A program made the position numbers and the translations under genes. 64,000 bases of DNA, taken from the NCBI GenBank assembly GCA_021773135.1, contig JAJFKP010000036.1, positions 112,372-176,371 on the forward strand, given 5' to 3'. The notes under the pieces are model-generated. The model worked only from the letters and a program-made list of their open reading frames with translations. It was not told the DNA's origin and searched no databases. The stretch comes from Woeseiaceae bacterium. Its GTDB lineage: Bacteria > Pseudomonadota > Gammaproteobacteria > Steroidobacterales > Woeseiaceae. How positions within the stretch are numbered: position 1 is the first letter of the stretch; each line of letters begins with the position of its first letter. Of the stretch, positions 52,281 to 60,414 are shown piece after piece.

Positions 52281-53123
52281 CTAGGCGTCGGGAAAGACCA
52301 TCTCGATCTCGATCCTGCGATTTAGCTTCAAATCCTGACGGGATTGGCCATCCGTCAAGGGCCGTGCTGAGCCTGCGCCACTCACGGTCATGCGGGTTTC
52401 AGGAATACCGCGTCCCTGAATATACATTGCGACGGCTTCCGCTCGGGCCAGGCTCAAAGCGACATTGCTCGCTTCGTCGCCGGTGCTGTCGGTGTGCCCG
52501 GTGATTCTGAAATGTGTGTCAGGACAGTCAACCGCAATCTGAACCAGTTTGTCGAGGAACGGTCGTGCACTGGAACGCAGCGCAGTGCCCGAACGCGGAA
52601 ATTCGACTGAGTAATTTTGCATGGCATTGCTGAATAGCGTCTCACACTGCGCAGCATGTGTTCCCAGCAAGCCAATCTCTGTCATTCGATGTTCAATCGC
52701 CATTCCCGGTAGCAAACTATTTCGAATTCGTGCCAATCCCGTTTGCCAGTCTGACTCGCTGTTGGTGATTCCGGATATCGTGATTAGCGTATCGCTAATT
52801 CGGGTCGTAGATGAATAACTTTCCGCAACGGCTCGCAACGTCAATTCGCTAAGTAAAGCCCAACCTGCTGGCAGCGCCGGTTTCTCCATGACATAGAAGG
52901 ACTGCGTTTTATCGGGAAAAAAGGCAAGCGCTCGCTGGCGCAATATGGACTCGTGCGCAACCGAACTTACGTCTCCCCGAAACGTCACAGAGGATTGATC
53001 GATATCGATCGTCAACTCAGGCGCGGGGCCTTCAGCAATAGCGCCCGACTGACCGGGCGCCGCAGCTGCAATTTCAATTATTGCGCATAGTGCTGCGCAG
53101 AGCAGGTACCGGTTAGGCCACAC
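52281..53123 (-). CDS. OmpA-family peptidoglycan-binding protein
   Basis: 280 residues. A signal peptide is followed by two BON/periplasmic-like domains (about 30-170) and a C-terminal OmpA domain (175-280) with LVQIAVDCPDTHFRITGHTDSTGDEASN (the Asp that binds peptidoglycan), LSLARAEAVAMYIQGRGI and LKLNRRIEIEMVF. It probably ties outer-membrane or periplasmic proteins to the wall. The GTG start is two bases after the stop of the coiled-coil gene, so translation is coupled. Confidence 0.85.
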   Translation of the reverse strand: MWPNRYLLCAALCAIIEIAAAAPGQSGAIAEGPAPELTIDIDQSSVTFRGDVSSVAHESILRQRALAFFPDKTQSFYVMEKPALPAGWALLSELTLRAVAESYSSTTRISDTLITISGITNSESDWQTGLARIRNSLLPGMAIEHRMTEIGLLGTHAAQCETLFSNAMQNYSVEFPRSGTALRSSARPFLDKLVQIAVDCPDTHFRITGHTDSTGDEASNVALSLARAEAVAMYIQGRGIPETRMTVSGAGSARPLTDGQSRQDLKLNRRIEIEMVFPDA

Positions 53124-53125
53124 GG

Positions 53126-54352
53126 TCAGAGGTTATTGTTGTTCTTCTGGTATTGAAGATCCCGCGCCTGGCCAATCCAGTCTTCCCGATAAATACGGCT
53201 CCGAAAGCCTCTCAATTGCTGTGCGACACGGTCGATATCGTATTCACTCATTTCCGCAATCTGGTGAAATCGAACGATTCCAAGGCCATGCAGTGTCTTC
53301 TCAATCGACGGGCCGATCCCCTTTATCATCTGCAGATCATCTTCGTCATCGGGCTCAGTTGGCTCAGTTGGCTCCTGTTCCGCCGCGACAGGATTGCTGA
53401 AGTGGGTGTCTTCGTGTTCCGTATCGAAGCCGTTTCGGTTGTCAGCGGGTTCAGCAACCTCCTGCTCCGATGTGACGGCGTAGCTGGTTCGCGCGTCTTC
53501 ATGTGTATCGTCATAGCCGTTTTCATTCTCGCTCTGGCGAATGTCCGCCACGCTTTCTTCGGAATCGGAAAACACCGCGGCAAACGCACTATCCTCTAAC
53601 GACGTATCCTCATCGGCAGACGTTGCATCTTTGTCGTTGAATACATCTCTCAGTTCGGGGTCATTGTCGATCTGATCTTGTAAGGAAGACGCATCGTTAA
53701 AGGATGTAACGGCATTTGGTTCATTTGATGCGTCGCCACCGTCAGGCAACGAATCCGCGTCGACCGGCTCGATTCTGGTTTGATCAGAGCGAACCATATC
53801 CTCCATGGCCTGCAGGCGGGTTCTGACTTTTTCGAGCTCTTCTTCCAGCTCGAGCGCCTGTTTGTTGCGCTCCTGGAATTTCTCAACCAGCGGCGGCACT
53901 CTGCTTTGCCAGCTTGTAAGTTCTCGGCTCAGGCGAAAAATCTTGTCATCTTTCTCTTTCATCGCAGCCGACTGATTGTTTTTATGCTGTTTCTGTAATC
54001 GGTCGCGCTGCGCCACGGCGACATCGAGATTGCCGCGCACGTCCTTGATCTGCCGCTGCAATTCGTCGCGACGAGCGAAAGCTTCCTTTAGTGAAGCCGA
54101 GAGTTCTTTTGCGCGATTACTGTAGTCTTTTTGCGATGCCTGGTATTGGCTGATCTGTTCCATCAGGCTCTTGTTTTGCTCTGCGAGCCGATTATGTTCG
54201 GACTGCTGGGATTCCAATTGATTCTGCCAGCCAGCGCTGACAGCGATTTTTTCTTTCGCGCATCGATCAGCGCGCATTATCCAGCCGAGTGCAGCACCGA
54301 CGACCAGCATCAGTGCAATCAGACCAAAATGTAGGGCAGTTAACTCAGGCAT
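53126..54352 (-). CDS. Membrane-anchored coiled-coil protein with C-terminal helix-hairpin-helix
   Basis: 408 residues. An N-terminal membrane helix (ALHFGLIALMLVVGAALGW) is followed by a long coiled coil (about 40-185), an acidic low-complexity region with many Asp, Glu and Ser (about 190-335), and a C-terminal helix-hairpin-helix-like domain: LQMIKGIGPSIEKTLHGLGI, FHQIAEMSEYDIDRVAQQL and IYREDWIGQARDL. The last domain is of the kind found in many predicted DNA or protein-binding membrane proteins. It is transcribed with the OmpA-like gene. Confidence 0.75.
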   Translation of the reverse strand: MPELTALHFGLIALMLVVGAALGWIMRADRCAKEKIAVSAGWQNQLESQQSEHNRLAEQNKSLMEQISQYQASQKDYSNRAKELSASLKEAFARRDELQRQIKDVRGNLDVAVAQRDRLQKQHKNNQSAAMKEKDDKIFRLSRELTSWQSRVPPLVEKFQERNKQALELEEELEKVRTRLQAMEDMVRSDQTRIEPVDADSLPDGGDASNEPNAVTSFNDASSLQDQIDNDPELRDVFNDKDATSADEDTSLEDSAFAAVFSDSEESVADIRQSENENGYDDTHEDARTSYAVTSEQEVAEPADNRNGFDTEHEDTHFSNPVAAEQEPTEPTEPDDEDDLQMIKGIGPSIEKTLHGLGIVRFHQIAEMSEYDIDRVAQQLRGFRSRIYREDWIGQARDLQYQKNNNNL

Positions 54353-54386
54353 CGCTCTCTTCCTTGGCCCGAAAAACTAGTTGATG

Positions 54387-55604
54387 TCAGGAGGCCAGGC
54401 GAACTCCATCCATCTCCTGAAGAACCGCATGGATCTGGTCAACAGCCCAATCGATTTCTTCACGTGTTATTACCAGAGGTGGCGCAAGCCTAACGACCGT
54501 TTCATGTGTCTCTTTGCTCAACAGTCCACGATCCATAAGTCGTTCGCATACTTCTCGTGCGCTGCCGGCTTTCGGGTCGATTTCAATGCCTACAAACAGG
54601 CCGCTGCCGCGAAGGTCACTGATGAGCGGGCTCTCCAACTGTTGCAATTTGCTCATTAGATACTCGCCCATCTGCATGCTGCGCTCGGGTAGTTTTTCCT
54701 CGACGAGAATATTTAGTGCTTCAAGTCCGACCGCTGCTGCCAGTGGATTGCCACCAAATGTGCTGCCATGCGTTCCTGGCACGAAGATATCCATCACTTC
54801 CTTTTTTGCGAGGAACATTGAGACCGGCATTATGCCGCCTCCCAGTGCTTTGCCCAAAATCAGGCCGTCCGGAATCACATTTTCGTGATCGCATGCGAGT
54901 AATTTTCCCGTCCTGCCGAGGCCAGTCTGGATTTCGTCAGCAATAAGCAGCACGTTGTTGCGCGTACAGATATCGCGGCAGGCCTTCAGGTAACCCTTCG
55001 GGGGGATAACAATCCCGCCTTCGCCCTGAATGGGTTCGACCAGGAATGCGGCCGTATTCGGCGTAATCGCTTTCTCCAACGCGTCAGCGTCGCCATACTG
55101 CACAATCTTGAATCCGGGTGTCAGCGGGCCAAAGTTTTTCTGGTATTCAGCCTCATCAGAGAATGAAATGATCGTTGTCGTGCGACCGTGAAAATTGCCG
55201 GTGCAGACGATGATCTCTGCCTGGTCACTCTTGATGCCCTTGGCTTCGTAGCCCCATCGGCGCGCCGCTTTCACCGCTGTTTCGACTGCTTCGGCGCCTG
55301 TATTCATGGGTAGCGCCATATCCTGACCCGTCATCGCGCACGCTTGTTCCAGGAATGGGCCCAGCTTGTCTGTATAAAAAGCCCTGGACACGATGGACAA
55401 TGTTTCCGCCTGGGCTTTCAGCGCGGCGAGCAGGCGCGGATTCGCGTGGCCGTGGCTTACGGCCGAATACGCGCTCATCATGTCCAGATATTTCTTGCCG
55501 TTCTCATCCCAGACGTAGACGCCCTCACCGCGAGTCAGAACAACGGGAAGCGGATGATAATTATGGGCGCAATACTGGCTTTCGAGTTCTTTTGCAGATG
55601 ACAT
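54387..55604 (-). CDS. rocD: Ornithine aminotransferase
   Basis: 405 residues. The class III PLP fold is clear: LDMMSAYSAVSHGHANPRL near 45, NTGAEAVETAVKAARRWGY near 105, FHGRTTTIISFS near 140, LLIADEIQTGLGRTGKL near 225, and the PLP lysine in DGLILGKALGGG near 255. It converts ornithine to glutamate-5-semialdehyde, supplying the proline and glutamate branch that ends with ProC (also in this window). The ATG at 55604 is preferred to GTG at 55613 because GAGAAG lies at good distance. Confidence 0.93.
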   Translation of the reverse strand: MSSAKELESQYCAHNYHPLPVVLTRGEGVYVWDENGKKYLDMMSAYSAVSHGHANPRLLAALKAQAETLSIVSRAFYTDKLGPFLEQACAMTGQDMALPMNTGAEAVETAVKAARRWGYEAKGIKSDQAEIIVCTGNFHGRTTTIISFSDEAEYQKNFGPLTPGFKIVQYGDADALEKAITPNTAAFLVEPIQGEGGIVIPPKGYLKACRDICTRNNVLLIADEIQTGLGRTGKLLACDHENVIPDGLILGKALGGGIMPVSMFLAKKEVMDIFVPGTHGSTFGGNPLAAAVGLEALNILVEEKLPERSMQMGEYLMSKLQQLESPLISDLRGSGLFVGIEIDPKAGSAREVCERLMDRGLLSKETHETVVRLAPPLVITREEIDWAVDQIHAVLQEMDGVRLAS

Positions 55605-55706
55605 GGAATGCACTTCTCAATAGAGTGGAAAGGGTGACGGCGCTAAGCGGTCTTTATAAGGCCATAATTTTACAGCAAAAACATACGGGTAGGCCAGATA
55701 CTTCCC

Positions 55707-56366
55707 ATGAGAAAACCCCCTCGAAAGCGCGAATTTCTTATTGGTGGAGCCGCAGGCGGCCTCGAAGCACTGCTTGAAATCGCTGCGGATCGCGATCTCG
55801 CGGGTTGTGCGGTGATTTGTCACCCACATCCGGTCCATGGCGGCACAATGCAGAACAAGGTGGCACACACGCTTGCCCGCAGCTTTCTCGGTCTCGATTT
55901 TGCCGCGCTGCGATTTAATTTTCGCGGTGTCGGCAGTAGCGAAGGAACCTTTGATGAGGGCAGGGGCGAATTGCAGGACGTGCTGTCGGCCGTTACCTTG
56001 GCCAGGGCCGAGTTTCCCGGACTGCCACTCTGGATTGCAGGTTTCTCGTTTGGTGCGGCGATGGCAATTAGGGCGGCGGTGACCGCTACACCAGACGGTC
56101 TGATCAGCGTCGCACCAGCCGTAGCACGTTTTATCGATGGACTGGATCCGCAGCCCGACTGTCCGTGGCTGATCGTTCAGGGCGATCAGGACGAACTCGT
56201 CGCAATCGAAGAGACCGTCTCCTGGCTGAACGAACTTGAGCCCGGACCGGAACTGGAGGTTTTCTCGGATACGGAACATTTTTTTCACGGCAAGCTGACC
56301 CAGTTACGCAGTGCCGTTCAGGAATTTGTCAGCAACAATGAATCGCGGCTAAAGCCACTCCCATGA
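55707..56366 (+). CDS. Alpha/beta hydrolase of the small dienelactone/acylhydrolase type
   Basis: 219 residues. The core includes GCAVICHPHPVHGGTMQNKV (oxyanion-type HPHP), ALRFNFRGVGSSEG, the nucleophile elbow in IAGFSFGAAMA (Ser near 113), the acid in VQGDQDELV (near 173) and the His in DTEHFFHG (near 195). No signal peptide, so cytosolic. Related proteins are annotated as general alpha/beta hydrolases; the substrate is unknown. It is followed by a degenerate 100-base repeat array. Confidence 0.85.
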   Translation: MRKPPRKREFLIGGAAGGLEALLEIAADRDLAGCAVICHPHPVHGGTMQNKVAHTLARSFLGLDFAALRFNFRGVGSSEGTFDEGRGELQDVLSAVTLARAEFPGLPLWIAGFSFGAAMAIRAAVTATPDGLISVAPAVARFIDGLDPQPDCPWLIVQGDQDELVAIEETVSWLNELEPGPELEVFSDTEHFFHGKLTQLRSAVQEFVSNNESRLKPLP

Positions 56367-56419
56367 CCTGATGGATACGAGGGGGTGCCTGTAGCCGCGA
56401 TTTCTCCGTGGCCAGGCGG

Positions 56420-56720
56420 TGCCGGTAACAACCAATCGCTGAATACCCCCCCCAATCCGCCTGAAATGACGATCGCCACGCGTCGGTCAGGTGCGGATTG
56501 TTCTTTAGCGCCCATGCGCGGTAGTACGTACAGTCTTGTGACAAGAAAAGCCCACTCCGCCCGCAATCCTGATCGCCACGCGCCGGTCAGGTGCGGATTG
56601 ATCTTTAGCGCCCATGCGCGGTATTCCGCACAGTCCCGTGGCCAATAAAACTAAACCGCCCGCCACGCTGATCGCCGCACACCAGCCCGGTGCGGATCGA
56701 TCCCTAGTCGTCAAGCGAGA
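56420..56720. repeat. Degenerate 100-base tandem repeat array
   Basis: Copies start at 56471 and 56571 (each GATCGCCACGCG) and at 56670 (more diverged), with a partial copy before 56471. The first 52 bases of the two best copies differ at only two positions, including GGTCAGGTGCGGATTG and TTTAGCGCCCATGCGCGGTA. The unit length, 100, is not a multiple of three, so it is unlikely to be a coding repeat. It lies between the hydrolase gene and the HU-like gene terminator. Confidence 0.75.
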
Positions 56721-56742
56721 TTCTGCGCACTTTCTTCTGGCA

Positions 56743-56773
56743 AAAAAAAGCCGGAGAAAAACCCCGGCTTTTT
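56743..56773. terminator. Bidirectional intrinsic terminator after the HU-like gene
   Basis: AAAAGCCGG and CCGGCTTTT form a perfect stem with an eight-to-nine-base loop. It is followed by T-runs on both strands, so it can end both minus-strand transcription of the HU-like gene and plus-strand transcription out of the repeat. Confidence 0.85.
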
Positions 56774-56793
56774 AGATGCAATCCCGGCAGAGA

Positions 56794-57129
56794 TCACACC
56801 ATGTCTTTTAAGCCCTTGAGTGCCAAAACCTTGACAGTCTTCGATGCTGGCTTGGCCTTGAACATGACCTCTTCCTTGGTAAACGGGTTGATTCCCATTC
56901 TTGCCTTCCTGGCAGGTTTCTTCACGACCTTCATTTTCATCAGTCCGGGAACCGTGAATAATCCTGGTCCACCACGGCCACCGAGGTTCTTTTTGATTTG
57001 TCCTGAGAGCGAATCAAATACTGCGGCGACGTCTTTCTTGGTAAGACCGGTGTCTTCAGCAATCTTGCTATAAATCTCTGATTTTGTCGGCGGCTTCTTC
57101 GCTGCGCCGGCTTTCTTTTTTACTGCCAT
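56794..57129 (-). CDS. HU-family DNA-binding protein with basic N-terminal extension
   Basis: 111 residues. A Lys/Ala/Pro-rich N-terminus (VKKKAGAAKKPPTKS) precedes the HU/IHF fold: KSEIYSKIAEDTGLTKKDVAAVFDSL helices, GLFTVPGLMKMKVVKKPARKARMGINPFTKEEV (the DNA-binding beta arm with the conserved Pro), and KTVKVLALKGLKDMV. It bends and compacts DNA. AGGAG lies ten bases before the ATG at 57129. The frame is open to 57246, but that extension has no HU features. Confidence 0.9.
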   Translation of the reverse strand: MAVKKKAGAAKKPPTKSEIYSKIAEDTGLTKKDVAAVFDSLSGQIKKNLGGRGGPGLFTVPGLMKMKVVKKPARKARMGINPFTKEEVMFKAKPASKTVKVLALKGLKDMV

Positions 57130-57293
57130 GAAAAAGTAACTCCTGTAGGAAAACAAAAACGGGTCGGAGGTTTTCGCAAGTGAAGACGTCCCGCCCGTAC
57201 CAAAGCGGCGCGACGATAGCACATGATGGCGGAAGCAGTAACCCAAAATCCACTTTTTCGCTGCTTTTTAGGGCATAAAATCGAAATGAAGAC

Positions 57294-57330
57294 AAAAAAG
57301 GGCCAGAGTCCGCCACCGAACTCTGACCCT
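57294..57330 (-). terminator. Intrinsic terminator after the DUF4426 lipoprotein gene
   Basis: On the minus strand GGGTCAGAGT, a ten-base loop and ACTCTGGCCC pair (one TG) and are followed by TTTTTT, about 22 bases after the stop at 57352. Confidence 0.85.
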
Positions 57331-57351
57331 TCTGGAATCTCGGGAAAGCCC

Positions 57352-57822
57352 CTAATTTGTATAAAACTGTCTCTTGAAGCGCATATCGGAGGCTTCTGCG
57401 GCGCCCTGTGGCATTACAGAGATGTCAAATATCAGGGTCTCCTGATTGGCGACAGGCGTTTCACCAATGTAGTAAATCGCCTCCTGCTCTTCGATTTTGC
57501 GCATCGTTACGTTCTTTAACTGACCGGTCAGATTGACCGTCTTGACAGTGACGTCGGCGGTAACCGGAGTATTCGTGCCTGCTTCCAGGACAGATACATT
57601 GAGCATAGCCCTGTTTTTGCTCCGAACAATGCCGTATTGCTGGGCAACGCGTGTCGGAAGCTGATCGGTGGACTGTGCGCTGAAATGGATGATGTGGCTG
57701 CCAATATCCACGAATGACGCGCCGGCCGGCTGTGCCTCGGGAACGGTAGCGTCTTCGCCAGCACCGCAAGCTGCGAGTATGGCGACGGATGCAAGCACGG
57801 CGATTGTGTTACGGGATCTCAT
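57352..57822 (-). CDS. DUF4426 lipoprotein
   Basis: 156 residues. The lipobox LAAC (near residue 16-19) predicts a lipoprotein. The DUF4426 domain follows: FVDIGSHIIHFSAQSTDQLPTRVAQQYGI near 45, SKNRAMLNVSVLE near 72, and the C-terminal IFDISVMPQGAAEASDMRFKRQF. The family lies near yggT, metX and metW in pseudomonads; here yggT is present 335 bases away but metX/metW are absent. Function unknown. Confidence 0.85.
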   Translation of the reverse strand: MRSRNTIAVLASVAILAACGAGEDATVPEAQPAGASFVDIGSHIIHFSAQSTDQLPTRVAQQYGIVRSKNRAMLNVSVLEAGTNTPVTADVTVKTVNLTGQLKNVTMRKIEEQEAIYYIGETPVANQETLIFDISVMPQGAAEASDMRFKRQFYTN

Positions 57823-58157
57823 TTTTTTACTCTCCCTGTCAGGTCATTCGGACCATCGCCCGACTATAGCGGATTGGCAGCCTTACCTGAAGGCGCCGCC
57901 CTCGACCCAGTCAGGAAAAAATGCCGGTTCGACGACCACAAGTCTCCTGTTCGTGCTCCCGCACCTGGAACCTCTATTGAAAGGCAGTCAGCACGGCGCT
58001 ACCCGAAACGCGCTCGCCGGCTGCCCCGCCACATACTCGTAGGCTAACCTTGCGGCGGGCGGCGCTATGGTTCGGCTGCACAGGCGACCAGTGACGATGC
58101 CCTCGATTTGACATTTGCTGCTGCGGACCTGCTCAACTGACGAGGTCAGGATGCGTT
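57823..58157. other. 335-base gap between the DUF4426 gene and yggT
   Basis: No credible gene in either direction. A -10-like CTATAGT on the minus strand at about 57863-57869 may serve the DUF4426 gene. GC-rich inverted words (CCGCC/GGCGG) lie near 58025-58060. In many related genomes metX and metW occupy this position. Confidence 0.4.
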
Positions 58158-58706
58158 TCAAACCGGCAGCGGCTTGTAACTTTGCAGAACAATGACTGCC
58201 GCCTGCAACAGCACAATGGCAAAAATCGGCGAGATATCCAGCCCGCCCAACGGTGGCAGCAAACGCCTGAACGGACGCAAAATCGGCTCCGAAATTGTTG
58301 TTAGCATGGCGGTCACCGGACTATGTGTCTGGGGCGCCACCCAGCTTAGAATGATCTTTAACAGAACGCAGAAAAAGAACATGTTCAGGCTGATTATTGC
58401 GAGCTCGAACAACGCCGTGGTAACAATATACGCTGGCCCGGCGGTTCCGCCGCGAATTGAAAGGAGCAGGAACACCACGACACACTCGATTGCCAATGCA
58501 ACCAGAACGGTCGCGGAATCCACTCGCCCTATCGCTGGAACAATGCGCCGCAGGGGAATGATAAGCGGAGATGTCAATCGCAGGATGGTCTGGGCAACAG
58601 GGTTTCGAAAATCCACTCTCAGGATTGGCAACCAGAAGCGCAATACGAATAGCAGCAGATAAAGGTGCGCGAGCGTCTTAACGATGAAATACAGTGCCTG
58701 TGTCAT
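58158..58706 (-). CDS. yggT: YggT family membrane protein
   Basis: 182 residues with four membrane helices and two copies of the YGGT repeat: FWLPILRVDFRNPVAQTILRLTSPLIIPLRRIVP near 25 and SWVAPQTHSPVTAMLTTISEPILRPFRRLLPPLG near 120. These are found next to proC and yggS across gammaproteobacteria and are linked to osmotic tolerance. The start overlaps the end of proC by four bases (ATGA), so the genes are coupled. Confidence 0.92.
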   Translation of the reverse strand: MTQALYFIVKTLAHLYLLLFVLRFWLPILRVDFRNPVAQTILRLTSPLIIPLRRIVPAIGRVDSATVLVALAIECVVVFLLLSIRGGTAGPAYIVTTALFELAIISLNMFFFCVLLKIILSWVAPQTHSPVTAMLTTISEPILRPFRRLLPPLGGLDISPIFAIVLLQAAVIVLQSYKPLPV

Positions 58707-59551
58707 AAGTTTGTCTCTGAACCGGCGCTCCCGGCTTCACGTGCCAGTTCCGCTGCGCGCTCCTCAGCAGCATCGATGGCGGTCGAAAAAATTCCCCTCG
58801 CGTCTTTCTTGTCAAGATACTCGAATGCCGCCGTGGTGGTGCCGCCCGGCGACCGTACTCGCTCAATTAATGACGGCATGGACTCCGTCTCGGCGGCAGC
58901 AAGCGCTGTTGCACCGCGAGCGGTCTCAACAGCCAGCGTTCTGGCTGTTTCGGCATCAATACCGAATTTCTTAGCCGCTTCGATCATGATGTCTATCAGC
59001 AGATAGAAATAGGAGGGGCCGGTGCCCGATACCGCGGTAACAGCATCCATTTTTGATTCGGCATCCAGCCAGACGGCGTGACCCACTGCCGTCATGATTT
59101 TTTCCGCCAGCGCGCGCCTCGCATCCGAGGTGCGTTCGTTGGCATACAGCGCTGAGATCCCCTGGTCTATCAGAGCCGGCTGATTCGGCATGACGCGTAC
59201 AACGGACAACCCGCCGCCCAGCCAGGCGTCGATATCGTCGCTGCGTGGGCCGGCAGCAATTGACATGATCAACGGTCTGGATTTCTGTACCTCCGTCGCT
59301 ACGTGTTCACACACGGGCTTCAGGATTTGCGGCTTGACGGCGAATAATAAGACATCCGATTCCCGGGCGACCATGCGGTTGTCATGGGTCACCATGGCGC
59401 CATAGAGTTCCTGGCGGAGGCGATCACACTGTTCTTCGTCAGGCTCTGCAATCAGCAGGTCAGTCGCCCGCATGCCGCCCCGAAGTAAACCACCGCCGAT
59501 CGCACGCGCCATGTTGCCGCCGCCAATGAGACCTACTTTATTACTTATCAT
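58703..59551 (-). CDS. proC: Pyrroline-5-carboxylate reductase
   Basis: 282 residues. The N-terminal Rossmann motif VGLIGGGNMARAIGGGLL binds NADPH, and LLFAVKPQILKPV, VRVMPNQPALIDQGIS and AVSGTGPSYFYLLIDIMIEAA follow in the ProC order, with the C-terminal RVRSPGGTTTAAFEYL. It performs the last step of proline synthesis. Located between yggS and yggT as in many gammaproteobacteria. Confidence 0.95.
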   Translation of the reverse strand: MISNKVGLIGGGNMARAIGGGLLRGGMRATDLLIAEPDEEQCDRLRQELYGAMVTHDNRMVARESDVLLFAVKPQILKPVCEHVATEVQKSRPLIMSIAAGPRSDDIDAWLGGGLSVVRVMPNQPALIDQGISALYANERTSDARRALAEKIMTAVGHAVWLDAESKMDAVTAVSGTGPSYFYLLIDIMIEAAKKFGIDAETARTLAVETARGATALAAAETESMPSLIERVRSPGGTTTAAFEYLDKKDARGIFSTAIDAAEERAAELAREAGSAGSETNL

Positions 59552-59644
59552 TCAGTTGCTCCGCCCCTTGAACATCCAAAATAAGAACATCGATCAATTA
59601 TTCTCGTGCGCCGCAGCAGGATCAATCGTGTATTGCCAACCGCG

Positions 59645-60328
59645 CTAATCCCGGGCCCCGAAAATCGCGGTTCCAACTCGAACAATCGTCGCGCCTTCCT
59701 TGATGGCCGCAGCATAATCTGCCGACATACCCATTGAAAGCGTATCCAGCTCAATTCCCTGCGCCAGAAGGGATCGAAACAACGAACTCATCGCCGCGAA
59801 TGGAATTCTCTGCTCCTCCGGATCTTGCCTAAAGGCAGGCAGGCACATCAATCCGCGCAAGCGCAGGCGAGGAAGTTGTTCAATAGCAATCGCAAGCTCA
59901 TCCACCTGGTCAGGCCGGACGCCTGACTTCTGCGCTTCCCGGTCTATGTTGACCTCGATACACACATTCAGGTCCCCGGCGTGATGAGGTCGCTGCGCCG
60001 ACAGTCGGCGCGCTACTTTAAGGCGGTCGACGGTGTGAACCCACTGAAAATGTTCAGCGACGGCGCGGGTTTTGTTGGATTGCAGGTGGCCGACAAAATG
60101 CCAGATCAGGTCTTTTCGCCCCGCAGCGACGATTTTTTCCACGCCTTCCTGGACGAAATTCTCGCCAAAGTCTCGTTGGCCGGCCGCGGCAAGCTCCAAA
60201 ATGGCCTCCAGCGACTTTTTCTTGCTCACCGCCAGCAGCCGTATGTGGTCCGGGGATCGCTCGGCCTCCAGGGCAGCTTTCGCCAGCAAATCTTGGATTT
60301 TTCGAAAGTTTTCCGTGACTCTAATCAC
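59645..60328 (-). CDS. yggS: PLP homeostasis protein YggS (PLPBP)
   Basis: 227 residues, normal length. The PLP-binding lysine is in RLLAVSKKKSLEAI near 36; further family motifs are DFGENFVQEGVEK, WHFVGHLQSNKTR and LSMGMSADYAAAIKEGATIVRVGTAIFG. It binds and buffers pyridoxal phosphate. The start is GTG at 60328, six bases after GGAG; upstream extension to 60445 would overlap pilT and lacks homology. It begins the yggS-proC-yggT operon and is divergent from pilT. Confidence 0.93.
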   Translation of the reverse strand: MIRVTENFRKIQDLLAKAALEAERSPDHIRLLAVSKKKSLEAILELAAAGQRDFGENFVQEGVEKIVAAGRKDLIWHFVGHLQSNKTRAVAEHFQWVHTVDRLKVARRLSAQRPHHAGDLNVCIEVNIDREAQKSGVRPDQVDELAIAIEQLPRLRLRGLMCLPAFRQDPEEQRIPFAAMSSLFRSLLAQGIELDTLSMGMSADYAAAIKEGATIVRVGTAIFGARD

Positions 60329-60414
60329 GTTTTGCTCCGGGTGCTTCGCTATACTAGTCAGCCAGTGGGTCCGGGTTATGGTAAGTCGGACCAGCCAGAT
60401 TCCGAGGGAGAAGC

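Noticed and set aside
56420..56720. Repeat array as a CRISPR locus
   Set aside because: Units are about 100 bases and contiguous, with no short identical repeats separated by unique spacers and no cas genes nearby.
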